Part shown: one piece after another, positions 24,553 to 32,228 of the stretch
Numbering within the stretch: position 1 is the stretch's first letter
Layout: each line of letters starts with the position of its first letter
NCBI GenBank assembly: GCA_910579805.1
Contig: CAJTWM010000016.1
Location: 1-64,000, forward strand
Reading direction: 5' to 3'
Origin: an uncultured Lachnospiraceae bacterium
GTDB lineage: Bacteria; Bacillota; Clostridia; Lachnospirales; Lachnospiraceae
Length of the DNA: 64,000 nt
Notes under the pieces: generated by a model
Database searches by the model: none
What the model saw: only the letters and a program-made list of their open reading frames with translations
Told to the model about the DNA's origin: nothing
Position numbers and translations under genes: made by a program

Positions 24553-24977
24553 ATATGTTTAAACGGCTGACGGAAGGATTTTCCTGCGGGGAGACGGATA
24601 TCAGGTCTTATTCGCCGCTGACGCTCGCCTATATCGGGGACGGCATTTACGATCTGATCATCCGTTCGGCAGTGGTAGGACACGGGAACCTTCCCGCCAG
24701 TAAACTTCACAAAAAAGTGACGGAATATGTGAATGCGGCGGCGCAGGCGGCCATGATAGAAGCGATTTTAGAAAACTTGAGCGAAGAAGAGGAGGCAATA
24801 TATAAAAGGGGAAGAAACGCCAAATCTTTTACAAAGGCGAAAAATGCTTCTACGGGCGATTACAGAAAGGCGACAGGTTTTGAGGCTCTCATGGGGTATC
24901 TCTATTTACAGGGAAGGACGGAACGGGCCATAGAGCTGACCCGTTTGGCGCTTAAAAAGCTCAATATGGAGTTATGA
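24537..24977 (+). CDS. mrnC: Mini-ribonuclease III
   Basis: A 146-residue catalytic RNase III domain without a dsRNA-binding domain. SPLTLAYIGDGIYDLIIR holds the conserved Asp and Tyr-Asp of the metal site; GRNAKSFTKAKNASTGDYRKATGFEALMGYLYL carries the family signature with the catalytic Glu. Mini-III matures 23S rRNA ends. It overlaps cysS and is followed at once by rlmB, the order typical of Bacillota. Confidence 0.95.
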   Translation: MEESLNMFKRLTEGFSCGETDIRSYSPLTLAYIGDGIYDLIIRSAVVGHGNLPASKLHKKVTEYVNAAAQAAMIEAILENLSEEEEAIYKRGRNAKSFTKAKNASTGDYRKATGFEALMGYLYLQGRTERAIELTRLALKKLNMEL

Positions 24978-25018
24978 CCTATAGATTGAAAAATCAAAGA
25001 AGGAAGGATAGAGGATAC

Positions 25019-25759
25019 ATGGGTTATCAGGAATTTACGATAGAAGGCAGAAATGCAGTGATCGAAGCATACCGGTCAGGAAAGACGATAGACAAGCTTT
25101 TTATTTTGGACGGCTGTCAGGACGGTCCGGTCATGACGATCAAGCGGGAGGCCAAAAAGCAGAATACAATTGTTAAATTTGTAACCAAGGAGCGTTTGGA
25201 CCAAATGTCGGATACAGGAAAGCATCAGGGAGTGATCGCATATGCCGCTGCTTATGAATATGCGCAGGTAGAGGACATTCTTCAGGCAGCGGGAGAAAAA
25301 GGTGAGCCGCCTTTTCTTTTTCTGCTGGATAATATAGAAGATCCCCATAATCTGGGGGCCATTATCCGTACCGCCAATTTAGCGGGAGCCCATGGAGTGA
25401 TCATTCCCAAAAACCGGGCCGTGGGGCTGACGGCAGTAGTGGCAAGGACTTCTGCAGGCGCTTTGAATTATACGCCGGTGGCCAAGGTAACGAATCTGTC
25501 CAAGACTATCGAAGATCTGAAAAAGGAAGGTATTTGGTTTGTATGCGCGGATATGGACGGTACGAGGATGTACGATCTGGATCTGAAGGGGCCGATCGGA
25601 CTGGTGATCGGCAGCGAGGGAGAAGGCGTAGGACGGCTGGTAAAGGAAAAATGTGATTTTACGGCGGCCATCCCGATGAAAGGGGATATCGATTCTTTGA
25701 ATGCGTCGGTGGCGGCGGGTGTGCTCGCCTATGAGATCGTGCGGCAGAGGGGAAATTAG
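25019..25759 (+). CDS. rlmB: 23S rRNA (guanosine 2'-O)-methyltransferase RlmB (TrmH family)
   Basis: A 246-residue SpoU/TrmH-fold enzyme. The N-terminal substrate domain starts YQEFTIEGRNAVIEAYRSG; the SPOUT domain contains LLDNIEDPHNLGAIIRTA, GLTAVVARTSAGALNYTPV, VIGSEGEGVGRLV and IPMKGDIDSLNASVAAG, which form the knot that binds SAM. ATG 25019 has GAGGA upstream and gives the normal length; ATG 24974, overlapping the mrnC stop, would add 15 basic residues and remains possible. The target site is assumed from the family. Confidence 0.92.
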   Translation: MGYQEFTIEGRNAVIEAYRSGKTIDKLFILDGCQDGPVMTIKREAKKQNTIVKFVTKERLDQMSDTGKHQGVIAYAAAYEYAQVEDILQAAGEKGEPPFLFLLDNIEDPHNLGAIIRTANLAGAHGVIIPKNRAVGLTAVVARTSAGALNYTPVAKVTNLSKTIEDLKKEGIWFVCADMDGTRMYDLDLKGPIGLVIGSEGEGVGRLVKEKCDFTAAIPMKGDIDSLNASVAAGVLAYEIVRQRGN

Positions 25760-25821
25760 CGTGGTTCTTTCCCGTATGGATCTGGGCATTTTGCGAAGCA
25801 GAATCAAGGAGGTAGTTTGGT

Positions 25822-26451
25822 ATGGATTATGAAAATATTTCGGACGAGGAATTGATCCTGCGGCTTCGCGACGGAGAAAGCAATATTACGGATTTCATTA
25901 TGGACAAATATAAAAATCTGGTGAGGAGCAAAGCGAAAACAATGTATATTCTGGGTGCGGACACGGAGGATCTGATTCAGGAGGGAATGATAGGTCTGTT
26001 TAAGGCGATCCGGGATTATGACAGCGGAAGGGATGCCAGTTTTTTTACGTTTGCCGATCTTTGCGTTTCCAGACAGATGTATACTGCGGTTCAGGCGTCC
26101 AGAAGAGAAAAACACGCGCCTTTAAATTCCTATGTTTCTTTATATTCTACGGGCAATCTGTCCGGTTCGGAAAGAGAAGAGGGGGAAGAACTTCAGCTTG
26201 TCAATGCGATTGCTTCCCATACGGATCTGAATCCTGAAGATATGCTGATCGATAAGGAAAATGTGGAAAATTTAGAGAAAATGCTGGAAAAGGAGTTGAG
26301 CGCTTTCGAAAAAGAAGTGCTGGATCTGTATATGATCGGCATGAGCTATTCCCAGATCGCGAAGGTGCTCGGGCGGGACGAAAAGTCTACGGATAACGCT
26401 CTACAGAGGGTCAAAATGAAGATCAAAATATATAAAAAAGGAAAGCCTTGA
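25822..26451 (+). CDS. sigH: RNA polymerase sigma-H factor
   Basis: A 209-residue sigma factor of the SigH/Spo0H group, which in spore formers runs the transition to stationary phase. Region 2 includes LGADTEDLIQEGMIGLFKAIRDYD and FTFADLCVSRQMYTAVQ; region 4 has LDLYMIGMSYSQIAKVLGRDEKSTDNALQRVKMK. The gene order mrnC-rlmB-sigH is the standard one in Bacillota. AAGGAGG precedes ATG 25822. Together with spoIIGA-sigE it supports a complete sporulation programme. Confidence 0.95.
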   Translation: MDYENISDEELILRLRDGESNITDFIMDKYKNLVRSKAKTMYILGADTEDLIQEGMIGLFKAIRDYDSGRDASFFTFADLCVSRQMYTAVQASRREKHAPLNSYVSLYSTGNLSGSEREEGEELQLVNAIASHTDLNPEDMLIDKENVENLEKMLEKELSAFEKEVLDLYMIGMSYSQIAKVLGRDEKSTDNALQRVKMKIKIYKKGKP

Positions 26452-26537
26452 AAGTGAGAGTTAAGAAAGGGCAGGCTCTTTGACATTGGGTTTCAAAAAA
26501 TGAATCAAAATAGATGGATTATGGAGAGGGTAATGTT

Positions 26538-28055
26538 ATGCTGGTGCTGATCAAGACGTCGGTCACATGTCTTTTGGTTATGATATATATGGTCGGCTTT
26601 TATTATCGAAAACCACATATTCCGGTCAAGTCCACGAAGATATTCCAAAGGCTTATCGTTGCGGCTTTATTTAACGCGGCGTTTGACTTGATCACGATCT
26701 GTACGGTGAACCGTAGAGACGTGGTTCCGGAGTTTGTGAATCTGACCGTGCATATCGTTTATTTAATGTCGATATTGTCGTTTATTTATCTGCTGTTTTT
26801 GTATATGCGAAGTTATTTGGAAACAAGTCTGCAGTTTTCCGGTCCGGTAAAGATATTGCAAAGTCTGCCTTTTATCGTGTCGGCGGCAGGGATTGTTTTA
26901 TTGCCGATCACCTATGTGCAGGGAAAAACGACAGATTATTCCTTGGGCCCAAAGGCTTACGCATTGTATGTCAGTTTAGTGATCTATTTGATACTGATAT
27001 TATATTATTGTCTCCGCTATTGGAAGATCTTAGACGGAGAGAAACGGGTGGCGATCCTGCTTGCCGTACCCCTTTATGTGGCGGCTGCTGCGATCCAGAT
27101 GCTGATTCCGGAAACGCTGGTAGAAATAATCTGTTCTACGCTCATCCTTTTAGGTCTGATATTGAGTAATGAAAATACGGAAAAATATGTGGATGAGAAA
27201 ACGGCGTTGTTTAACCGGTATTCTTTTGAAAACGTATTGGATGGTTTTGCTTTTGATAAACAGAAACTTATTGTGGGGCTTCTTTGTTTTTGCAAGACAG
27301 AAAACAGCTTCGATTGGAATCGGGATACTTTGATCTTGAACGACATACATAAAGAGATCAAACAATATCGCTTGTACGGCTACCGGGTCTGCGAGAACGG
27401 CGTAGTATTTATCGGTAGTACTCCGGAGAAGGCCCAGACGGTGTTGGAGAAGATCAAGCGTAACATGGAAGAAAAATATGGAAAAGAGAATATAAGCATT
27501 GAGACGGAAGTTTTATCAGGAGACGCCGTCCTTACAAAGTATAACTGTATGCGGAATATTATCGACTTTTGTGCAGAGGCGGGCAGCCGTCTGGCTTATA
27601 TCGATTACCTGACAAATATTTATAACCGTAATGCTTTAGAAAGAGATTTGGATAAACTGCAGGAAAAAGAAGGAATTTCTTTCTTTATTGCAGATCTGAA
27701 TAATCTGAAGACCGTGAATGATACGATGGGACATTCGGCCGGCGATAAACTCTTGCAGGATTTTGCCTGTCTATTGAAGAACGCTGCCGGAGAGAGAGGA
27801 AGAGCGTATCGGCAGGGCGGAGACGAATTTGCGGTATTGTATGGCCAAAATGCGGATCTGTTTATGCGGAATCTGGAAGAACGCTGCAGAGACTATAACC
27901 GTTCCTGTGCGGTTCCGGTCAGTTATGCGATCGGTTATTCTCTGCTGACGGAGGATCAATTCCGGGATACGGCGGACCAGATGATGTATGCGGATAAAAA
28001 AGGGAAAAAGAGCCAGAAGAAAGATCTGCAATTGGGAACGGCCAAAGAAAGATAA
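26538..28055 (+). CDS. Membrane-bound diguanylate cyclase (GGDEF)
   Basis: A 505-residue protein with about seven N-terminal membrane helices (1-210) in an MHYT/7TM-like arrangement, a middle region (about 215-340) and a C-terminal GGDEF domain (about 345-500). The signature GGDEF is intact at 427-431, with preceding DLNNLKTVNDTMGHSAGD. The inhibitory RxxD site five residues before GGDEF is absent (the segment reads RGRAYRQ), so product inhibition is not expected. ATG 26538 follows GGAGAGG. Makes cyclic di-GMP if active. No EAL domain gene is nearby. Confidence 0.9.
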   Translation: MLVLIKTSVTCLLVMIYMVGFYYRKPHIPVKSTKIFQRLIVAALFNAAFDLITICTVNRRDVVPEFVNLTVHIVYLMSILSFIYLLFLYMRSYLETSLQFSGPVKILQSLPFIVSAAGIVLLPITYVQGKTTDYSLGPKAYALYVSLVIYLILILYYCLRYWKILDGEKRVAILLAVPLYVAAAAIQMLIPETLVEIICSTLILLGLILSNENTEKYVDEKTALFNRYSFENVLDGFAFDKQKLIVGLLCFCKTENSFDWNRDTLILNDIHKEIKQYRLYGYRVCENGVVFIGSTPEKAQTVLEKIKRNMEEKYGKENISIETEVLSGDAVLTKYNCMRNIIDFCAEAGSRLAYIDYLTNIYNRNALERDLDKLQEKEGISFFIADLNNLKTVNDTMGHSAGDKLLQDFACLLKNAAGERGRAYRQGGDEFAVLYGQNADLFMRNLEERCRDYNRSCAVPVSYAIGYSLLTEDQFRDTADQMMYADKKGKKSQKKDLQLGTAKER

Positions 28056-28095
28056 AAAATATAAATAGCAGTATAAACAGTTAGAGAGGGTGCGT

Positions 28096-28725
28096 ATGGA
28101 AAGGAAAAGGGCGGAGAAGGGGCATTATGCATGGGACTGCATTGGGGAGACGAAAGATGCGGATGAAAAGCGATTGCTGGATACAGATGAAAAAACCGCT
28201 CTGTGCAGGAAGATCGGAGCTGCCATTTATAAACCTTCCCGGAGCGTTATCGCGGCGGTAAAAATTGCGCCGTTTTTTGCAGCGCTGACGCTTGTGGCCG
28301 GAATCAAATTCATTGTGGAAGAAACTTCGGCGCCGATGCTTGTATGGGGAATCGTCCTGTTCGGCATTTCGGTTTTTTATATGGTATTTGCATTGTTCTT
28401 TTATCTTGTGAAAGAAGTCTGGGTATATGACAGATGGAAAGCACAGGAAAAAGAGATCATGCAAGGCGATGTGTACCGGATGCCCATTACTATCGGGGAT
28501 GTTTTTCAGGCAGGCGGCAGGCATAAATACTGTTATGCGAATCTGAAATATACGGAAGAGGAGAACTTTCTCGATACTTATCAGATTCCGGAATATATGT
28601 ATGATCATGTAAATGAAGTAAAAGCGTATTGCTGCTATTATGAAGGAAAACCGGAAAAGTACCGGCCAGGAAAGTATAAACTGTTTTTTATTGATTATGG
28701 AGATGAGTGTAAAGAGGATTTCTAA
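28096..28725 (+). CDS. Hypothetical membrane protein
   Basis: A 209-residue protein with an N-terminal soluble part, two membrane helices (about 55-75 and 82-108) and a C-terminal domain of about 100 residues rich in Tyr (CYANLKYTEEENF, YMYDHVNEVKAYCCYYEGKPEKYRPGKYKLFFIDYG). ATG 28096 follows GAGAGG. The C-terminal segment looks like a small beta domain, but I recognise no family. It follows the GGDEF gene by 40 bases and may be in the same transcript. Confidence 0.6.
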   Translation: MERKRAEKGHYAWDCIGETKDADEKRLLDTDEKTALCRKIGAAIYKPSRSVIAAVKIAPFFAALTLVAGIKFIVEETSAPMLVWGIVLFGISVFYMVFALFFYLVKEVWVYDRWKAQEKEIMQGDVYRMPITIGDVFQAGGRHKYCYANLKYTEEENFLDTYQIPEYMYDHVNEVKAYCCYYEGKPEKYRPGKYKLFFIDYGDECKEDF

Positions 28726-28880
28726 ACCTGCTGCCGAATTTCATTCAGCATAATAGAGTAGTATGCAGGCTAAGAAATTCTAAGAGAGTTATTAGGTTGT
28801 ACTGTCTTGGTCATGAGCGGTTTTTTATTTTTGATATTTATTGGTAGTGTTGAGGGCATGATTTTAATTTTGGGCAAAAA

Positions 28881-28923
28881 AATATTGACCTCAAAACCTT
28901 GAAAAGCCTTTAAAATCAATATT
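28881..28923 (-). terminator. Terminator of the tRNA-Thr transcript
   Basis: On the minus strand AATATTGA pairs with TCAATATT and is followed by a T run. It lies just past the 3' end of tRNA-Thr. Between 28726 and 28880 no gene was seen. Confidence 0.65.
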
Positions 28924-28928
28924 CTTTA

Positions 28929-29001
28929 AGCTGCCGACGGGAATCGGACCCGTGACCTCCGCACTACCAATGCGACGCTCTACCGACTGAGCCACGGCAG
29001 C
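28929..29001 (-). tRNA. tRNA-Thr (anticodon GGT)
   Basis: On the minus strand GCTGCCG pairs with CGGCAGC, discriminator T. D arm GGCTCAGTCGGTAGAGC, anticodon stem CGCA/TGCG around TTGGTAG (anticodon GGT), T arm GGGTCCGATTCCC. CCA is not encoded. An incomplete copy of its 5' half lies 34 bases upstream in transcription direction. Confidence 0.95.
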
Positions 29002-29035
29002 AAACTGATATTAAATTGAATCACTGTGTTTATAA

Positions 29036-29073
29036 CTACCAATGTGACGCTCTACCGACTGAGCCATAGCAGC
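29036..29073 (-). pseudogene. Half-tRNA relic: 5' half of tRNA-Thr
   Basis: Thirty-eight bases on the minus strand match the first 38 bases of the adjacent tRNA-Thr, through the anticodon loop, at 35 positions. The match ends abruptly after TTGGTAG. No T arm follows. It is a remnant of a duplicated tRNA or of an integration event with crossover in the anticodon loop. Confidence 0.8.
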
Positions 29074-29222
29074 TTATAGCCGAAAGAACATATTCTAACC
29101 GACTACGAGCTATATTGTATCACAATAAATAAAAGTTTGTCAACGCCTTTCTATAAAAATTTTATGGCTGACAAAGCGACAAGCTGCCCCGGTAATGTGT
29201 CTGATGTATTGCCTCGCATTTC

Positions 29223-29390
29223 GCCAAATGCCTAGTGTCTTGTCTCGTTGATTATTTGGCAAAACTACGCGGGATATTCGTTCACCTGCAAGGCAGATTT
29301 TCGACGGCGTAGCGGTGGCTATGACTAGAAAATCTAACGCCGCAGATGGGCGGATAGACAAGTAGATTTGACTAATTATCAACGAGACAA
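29223..29390. repeat. Palindrome-rich intergenic repeat block
   Basis: TTGTCTCGTTGAT (29240) is inverted as ATCAACGAGACAA (29378-29390). Inside or overlapping are GCCAAAT/ATTTGGC (29223/29254) and AGATTTTC/GAAAATCT (29295/29328). No believable gene occupies 29074-29419. The layout suggests a non-coding repeat element, perhaps a small transposon derivative. The AGATTTTC/GAAAATCT stem is also found in the repeat at 46141. Confidence 0.6.
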
Positions 29391-29419
29391 CTAGTCATCT
29401 GGCTGAAAATGAATGTTTC

Positions 29420-29935
29420 CTATAGATATTCCTTCATCATCATCTCAATCAGCTCTACATGGATCTTTTCGTCCAGTACGATCCGTTTTAGGTTATCTGT
29501 AATGCAGGGATCGTCGATCATACAGATCTGTTTTTCATATTTTTCAACCGCAGCCCGTTCTCCGTTCAATGCGGTCATAAGGAGATCTTCCAGCGTGGTG
29601 GAGTAATGGTTATATCCGGGCGTCCAGTACATTTTCCGGTTTCTGCTGCAGGTCCAAAGACGGGGAGATTCTCCAAGCAAAAGAGCCAGTTGTCCGAAAA
29701 TACTCAAATGGTGCATTTCCACAATACTGATCTTATGAAAAATATAAGCTACGTCTTCATATTTTTCGTTTGTCATCAGATTATTATAGAAATAGAGACT
29801 GATGGTGGACATTTCGGAGTGGGAGCCTCCAAGGTTATCCAACATCCATTTTGCATAAGTACAGTTTTGACAAGTTACTTCTACAGGCGGATAAGGCTTG
29901 TCAGAAGCAAAGAGCAGGGTTTCACAATTAATCAT
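29420..29935 (-). CDS. Ferritin-like di-iron protein
   Basis: A 171-residue protein with the four-helix ferritin-like pattern. Candidate metal ligands are the Glu in HSEMSTISLYFYN, the ExxH in VEMHHL, the Glu in GERAAVEKYE and the ExxH in LDEKIHVELI. The N-terminus PYPPVEVTCQNCTYAKWML has a CxxC pair. It may store iron or destroy peroxide like rubrerythrin or manganese catalase relatives, but it lacks a rubredoxin domain. It stands alone between two repeat blocks. Confidence 0.7.
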   Translation of the reverse strand: MINCETLLFASDKPYPPVEVTCQNCTYAKWMLDNLGGSHSEMSTISLYFYNNLMTNEKYEDVAYIFHKISIVEMHHLSIFGQLALLLGESPRLWTCSRNRKMYWTPGYNHYSTTLEDLLMTALNGERAAVEKYEKQICMIDDPCITDNLKRIVLDEKIHVELIEMMMKEYL

Positions 29936-30003
29936 AAACTACCTCGTTTTATCATCATTACAATATTTAATATATGACGGGAAATCCAGAATATGAAAAC
30001 GAG

Positions 30004-30187
30004 TAACAGTTCGGCCATGTAGAAATGACTGTGCAAATTGCCCGTGGGAGCTTGCTCACTAAGGGCAGCTTGCACAATCATTTCTATAGGGCGGACGCCC
30101 GACATGAAATAAGTTGCCGGCGGTTATGTTAATTGTTGGTAAAAATCTATATTCCGGCAACTTATGAATGGCATGGCTGAACTGTTA
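30004..30187. repeat. 184-bp nested palindromic element (MITE-like)
   Basis: TAACAGTTCGGCCATG (30004-30019) is inverted as CATGGCTGAACTGTTA (30172-30187) with one mismatch. Within it, AGAAATGACTGTGCAA is inverted as TTGCACAATCATTTCT with a single extra base, and ATAAGTTGCCGG as CCGGCAACTTAT. The whole element can fold as two long arms between terminal inverted repeats. It holds no gene. A non-autonomous mobile element or a large structured repeat is the likely identity. Confidence 0.7.
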
Positions 30188-30260
30188 TGAAAACGGAAAA
30201 GAAAAATATTTCCGCTATTGCAAAACAAACCGCCGGAGATTATGATAGAAAGCGAAAGCT

Positions 30261-30282
30261 TATCACAAGCCGGCTTGTGATA
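30261..30282. repeat. Perfect 22-bp palindrome
   Basis: TATCACAAGCC followed directly by its reverse complement. The flank GGCATGGGAA continues a resemblance to 42321-42351, where a similar but imperfect palindrome follows a gene. This marks another dispersed hairpin family. The rest of 30188-30401 holds shorter inverted pairs and no convincing gene. Confidence 0.6.
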
Positions 30283-30401
30283 GGCATGGGAACAGACTGG
30301 AAAGGGAAAGTTGCGCCGGCAGGTTTGCGTCAGCCCGGCATCCGCAGATTGCGGTCCGTATTACGGATCATTAAAATAAAGCCGTGCAGAAATGAGGAAA
30401 G

Positions 30402-30641
30402 ATGGAACATTCACAATCAGATCAGGAAAAGATGATCGAAGAGATCATGAAGCATTTAGACGGAGAAACAGAGAATGGCGTAGTAAGGATGAGCGTACTT
30501 ATGGATCCGATCGGAGAGAAGGAAAAAGAGATTTCCAGAAAATGCTGTAATATTTACGGAAAGACCGGAGACGAGATCATAGGGCTGCTGGATATGTATA
30601 CGGATTTAAATGCAGGTAAACCGGACAATGAAAGAGACTAA
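30402..30641 (+). CDS. Small hypothetical protein
   Basis: A 79-residue acidic helical protein (MEHSQSDQEKMIEEIMKHLD...). GAGGAAAG precedes the ATG. It includes a CC pair in ISRKCCNIYGKTG. No family recognised. It lies between the palindrome cluster and a convergent glycosyltransferase gene; the reading frame composition is backbone-like, which supports it being real. Confidence 0.5.
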   Translation: MEHSQSDQEKMIEEIMKHLDGETENGVVRMSVLMDPIGEKEKEISRKCCNIYGKTGDEIIGLLDMYTDLNAGKPDNERD

Positions 30642-30658
30642 TGCACCGGAGATTCTCT

Positions 30659-32068
30659 TTAAATGCGGCTGCAATTTAAGAATAAAATAACGGTAAATAC
30701 CGTAAAAAGAGAAGATAAAATAACGAGTGTACTTTTTAAAATTTTTCCAATAGGGCGGCTTTTATCGGTGTACTGTAAGAAGACCCCTAAAAAGATCATA
30801 TTGATAAACAGGGTAAGATTAATATAGCGGAAATCCTGAGAACAGGCATTCGGATATTTAAAGCAGAACATGAAAAAGCTGCCCATACTGCAGCCGTATA
30901 GGAAAAACAAAAACAATTCTTTTATATGGAAGGTAAGATTTCGTTCCTTGATGACCGACGCTGCGGTTTTTACAAGAACGGCCAGCATACAGGGGAAAGC
31001 GATCAGTATGAGAAGGAGATTGACAGCGTGCAGCCCCCATGCGATCCCAATATAAGGAGAATCGGCGCTTAAAAAGAATTTATCCCCGAACAGAGAGGTC
31101 TTTAATAGATAAACGATAATATTGCGGTCTACTGCCAGCATATTGTCCAAAGTTACGTTATAGATCACAAAAGGACTGGCAAACTGCTCTTTCTGCAGAA
31201 GAAAGATACGTTCCGCAAGATCGTTGCCGGTGTACATATAATCGCCCAAAGACAAGGTGAAAAAAGGATTAACGTGCCAAAGGATCAGGTTTCTGATACT
31301 AAAGCTTAAAGAAAGAGGGATACAGAGCAGCCCGAAAGCCAAAAACTGCATCAACATCGACTTCCATTCTTTTTTGTTCTGCAGCAGTTTTATAAGAAAA
31401 AGACATCCCGCTGCCGGAGCGAGCAGAAGTCCGGACATCTTTGTCAGCATGGTTGCAGCAAAAAGCAGGGCAAGAATGCAGATGCGCTTTAAGACAGGTT
31501 TTTCATACCAAAGAATGGCGCTGTAAGCAGTCAGTAAGGTGAGCAAAAGGCACAGTCCGTCATTGTTGATGCTTCCGCTCAGCATGATAAGGGACGGGTG
31601 GACGCATAGAAGCGTATAAGGCAAAAGCAACGCAAAACCGGATAAGTTGAATTTTTTAAGGAGCAGGTAAGAAACGAGCAGGATACAGACACCGTAAAAA
31701 GCAGTCAATAGCTGGACGCTTTCCAATGCCTGCTCTAAATCCGCGCCACATAAGACGTTGATTTTGGCAAAAAAAGCGGCTAAATAGTGATGCAGGGGCG
31801 GATGATAAAAAGACCAGACTGTAGTCGGGTTAAAATCCGGTAATTTTCCGCCGTGCTCTAATAAATAACAGATGTAACCGATATGTCCGGAAGTAAAATC
31901 GCCTGCATCATGCTGGTTTACATAATATGGAATCCGAAGTACATAGGCCAGCCGGAGAAAAATCCCTGTCATTGTTGCAAAACAGAAATATAAAGTTTCC
32001 TTTCTATTCCCCTTCGGGTTGTTCAAAGAGTCGTTAAATTGTAAAGTCGCATTTTTTCCGGTCTTCAT
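30659..32068 (-). CDS. GT-C fold membrane glycosyltransferase (GT39/ArnT-like)
   Basis: A 469-residue protein with about eleven membrane helices. The first outer loop carries the acidic motif QHDAGDF expected of GT-C enzymes, followed by SFYHPPLHHYLAAF, a pattern seen in PMT/ArnT-like dolichyl- or polyprenyl-phosphate sugar transferases. The donor and acceptor are unknown. ATG 32068 is preferred because GGGGGTG lies just upstream of it; ATG 32086 lacks a site. It stands alone. Confidence 0.75.
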   Translation of the reverse strand: MKTGKNATLQFNDSLNNPKGNRKETLYFCFATMTGIFLRLAYVLRIPYYVNQHDAGDFTSGHIGYICYLLEHGGKLPDFNPTTVWSFYHPPLHHYLAAFFAKINVLCGADLEQALESVQLLTAFYGVCILLVSYLLLKKFNLSGFALLLPYTLLCVHPSLIMLSGSINNDGLCLLLTLLTAYSAILWYEKPVLKRICILALLFAATMLTKMSGLLLAPAAGCLFLIKLLQNKKEWKSMLMQFLAFGLLCIPLSLSFSIRNLILWHVNPFFTLSLGDYMYTGNDLAERIFLLQKEQFASPFVIYNVTLDNMLAVDRNIIVYLLKTSLFGDKFFLSADSPYIGIAWGLHAVNLLLILIAFPCMLAVLVKTAASVIKERNLTFHIKELFLFFLYGCSMGSFFMFCFKYPNACSQDFRYINLTLFINMIFLGVFLQYTDKSRPIGKILKSTLVILSSLFTVFTVILFLNCSRI

Positions 32069-32146
32069 TTTATACACCCCCTGCATACCGCAAGCTTTGC
32101 TTTTATCATATCTTATATACTACAAAAATCATGCGGGCTTGTCAAA

Positions 32147-32175
32147 TTTACTTTAAAATGTTCCCGGAATATGAT
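32147..32175 (+). promoter_or_regulatory. Candidate pullulanase promoter
   Basis: TTTACT (32147-32152), 17-base spacer, TATGAT (32170-32175), 53 bases before the start codon. Confidence 0.5.
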
Positions 32176-32228
32176 ACACTCAAAGAAATTATTATTCGAA
32201 AAACATCGAAAAATCGTAGGAGGGGCAT

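Noticed and set aside
24974..25018. Upstream start for rlmB overlapping the mrnC stop
   Set aside because: Kept as an alternative only; the downstream ATG 25019 has a better ribosome site and gives the usual family length.
30187..30435. Open frame of 82 codons across the palindromes
   Set aside because: No ribosome site, begins in the terminal repeat of the 184-bp element, and reads through a perfect palindrome; composition is not protein-like.
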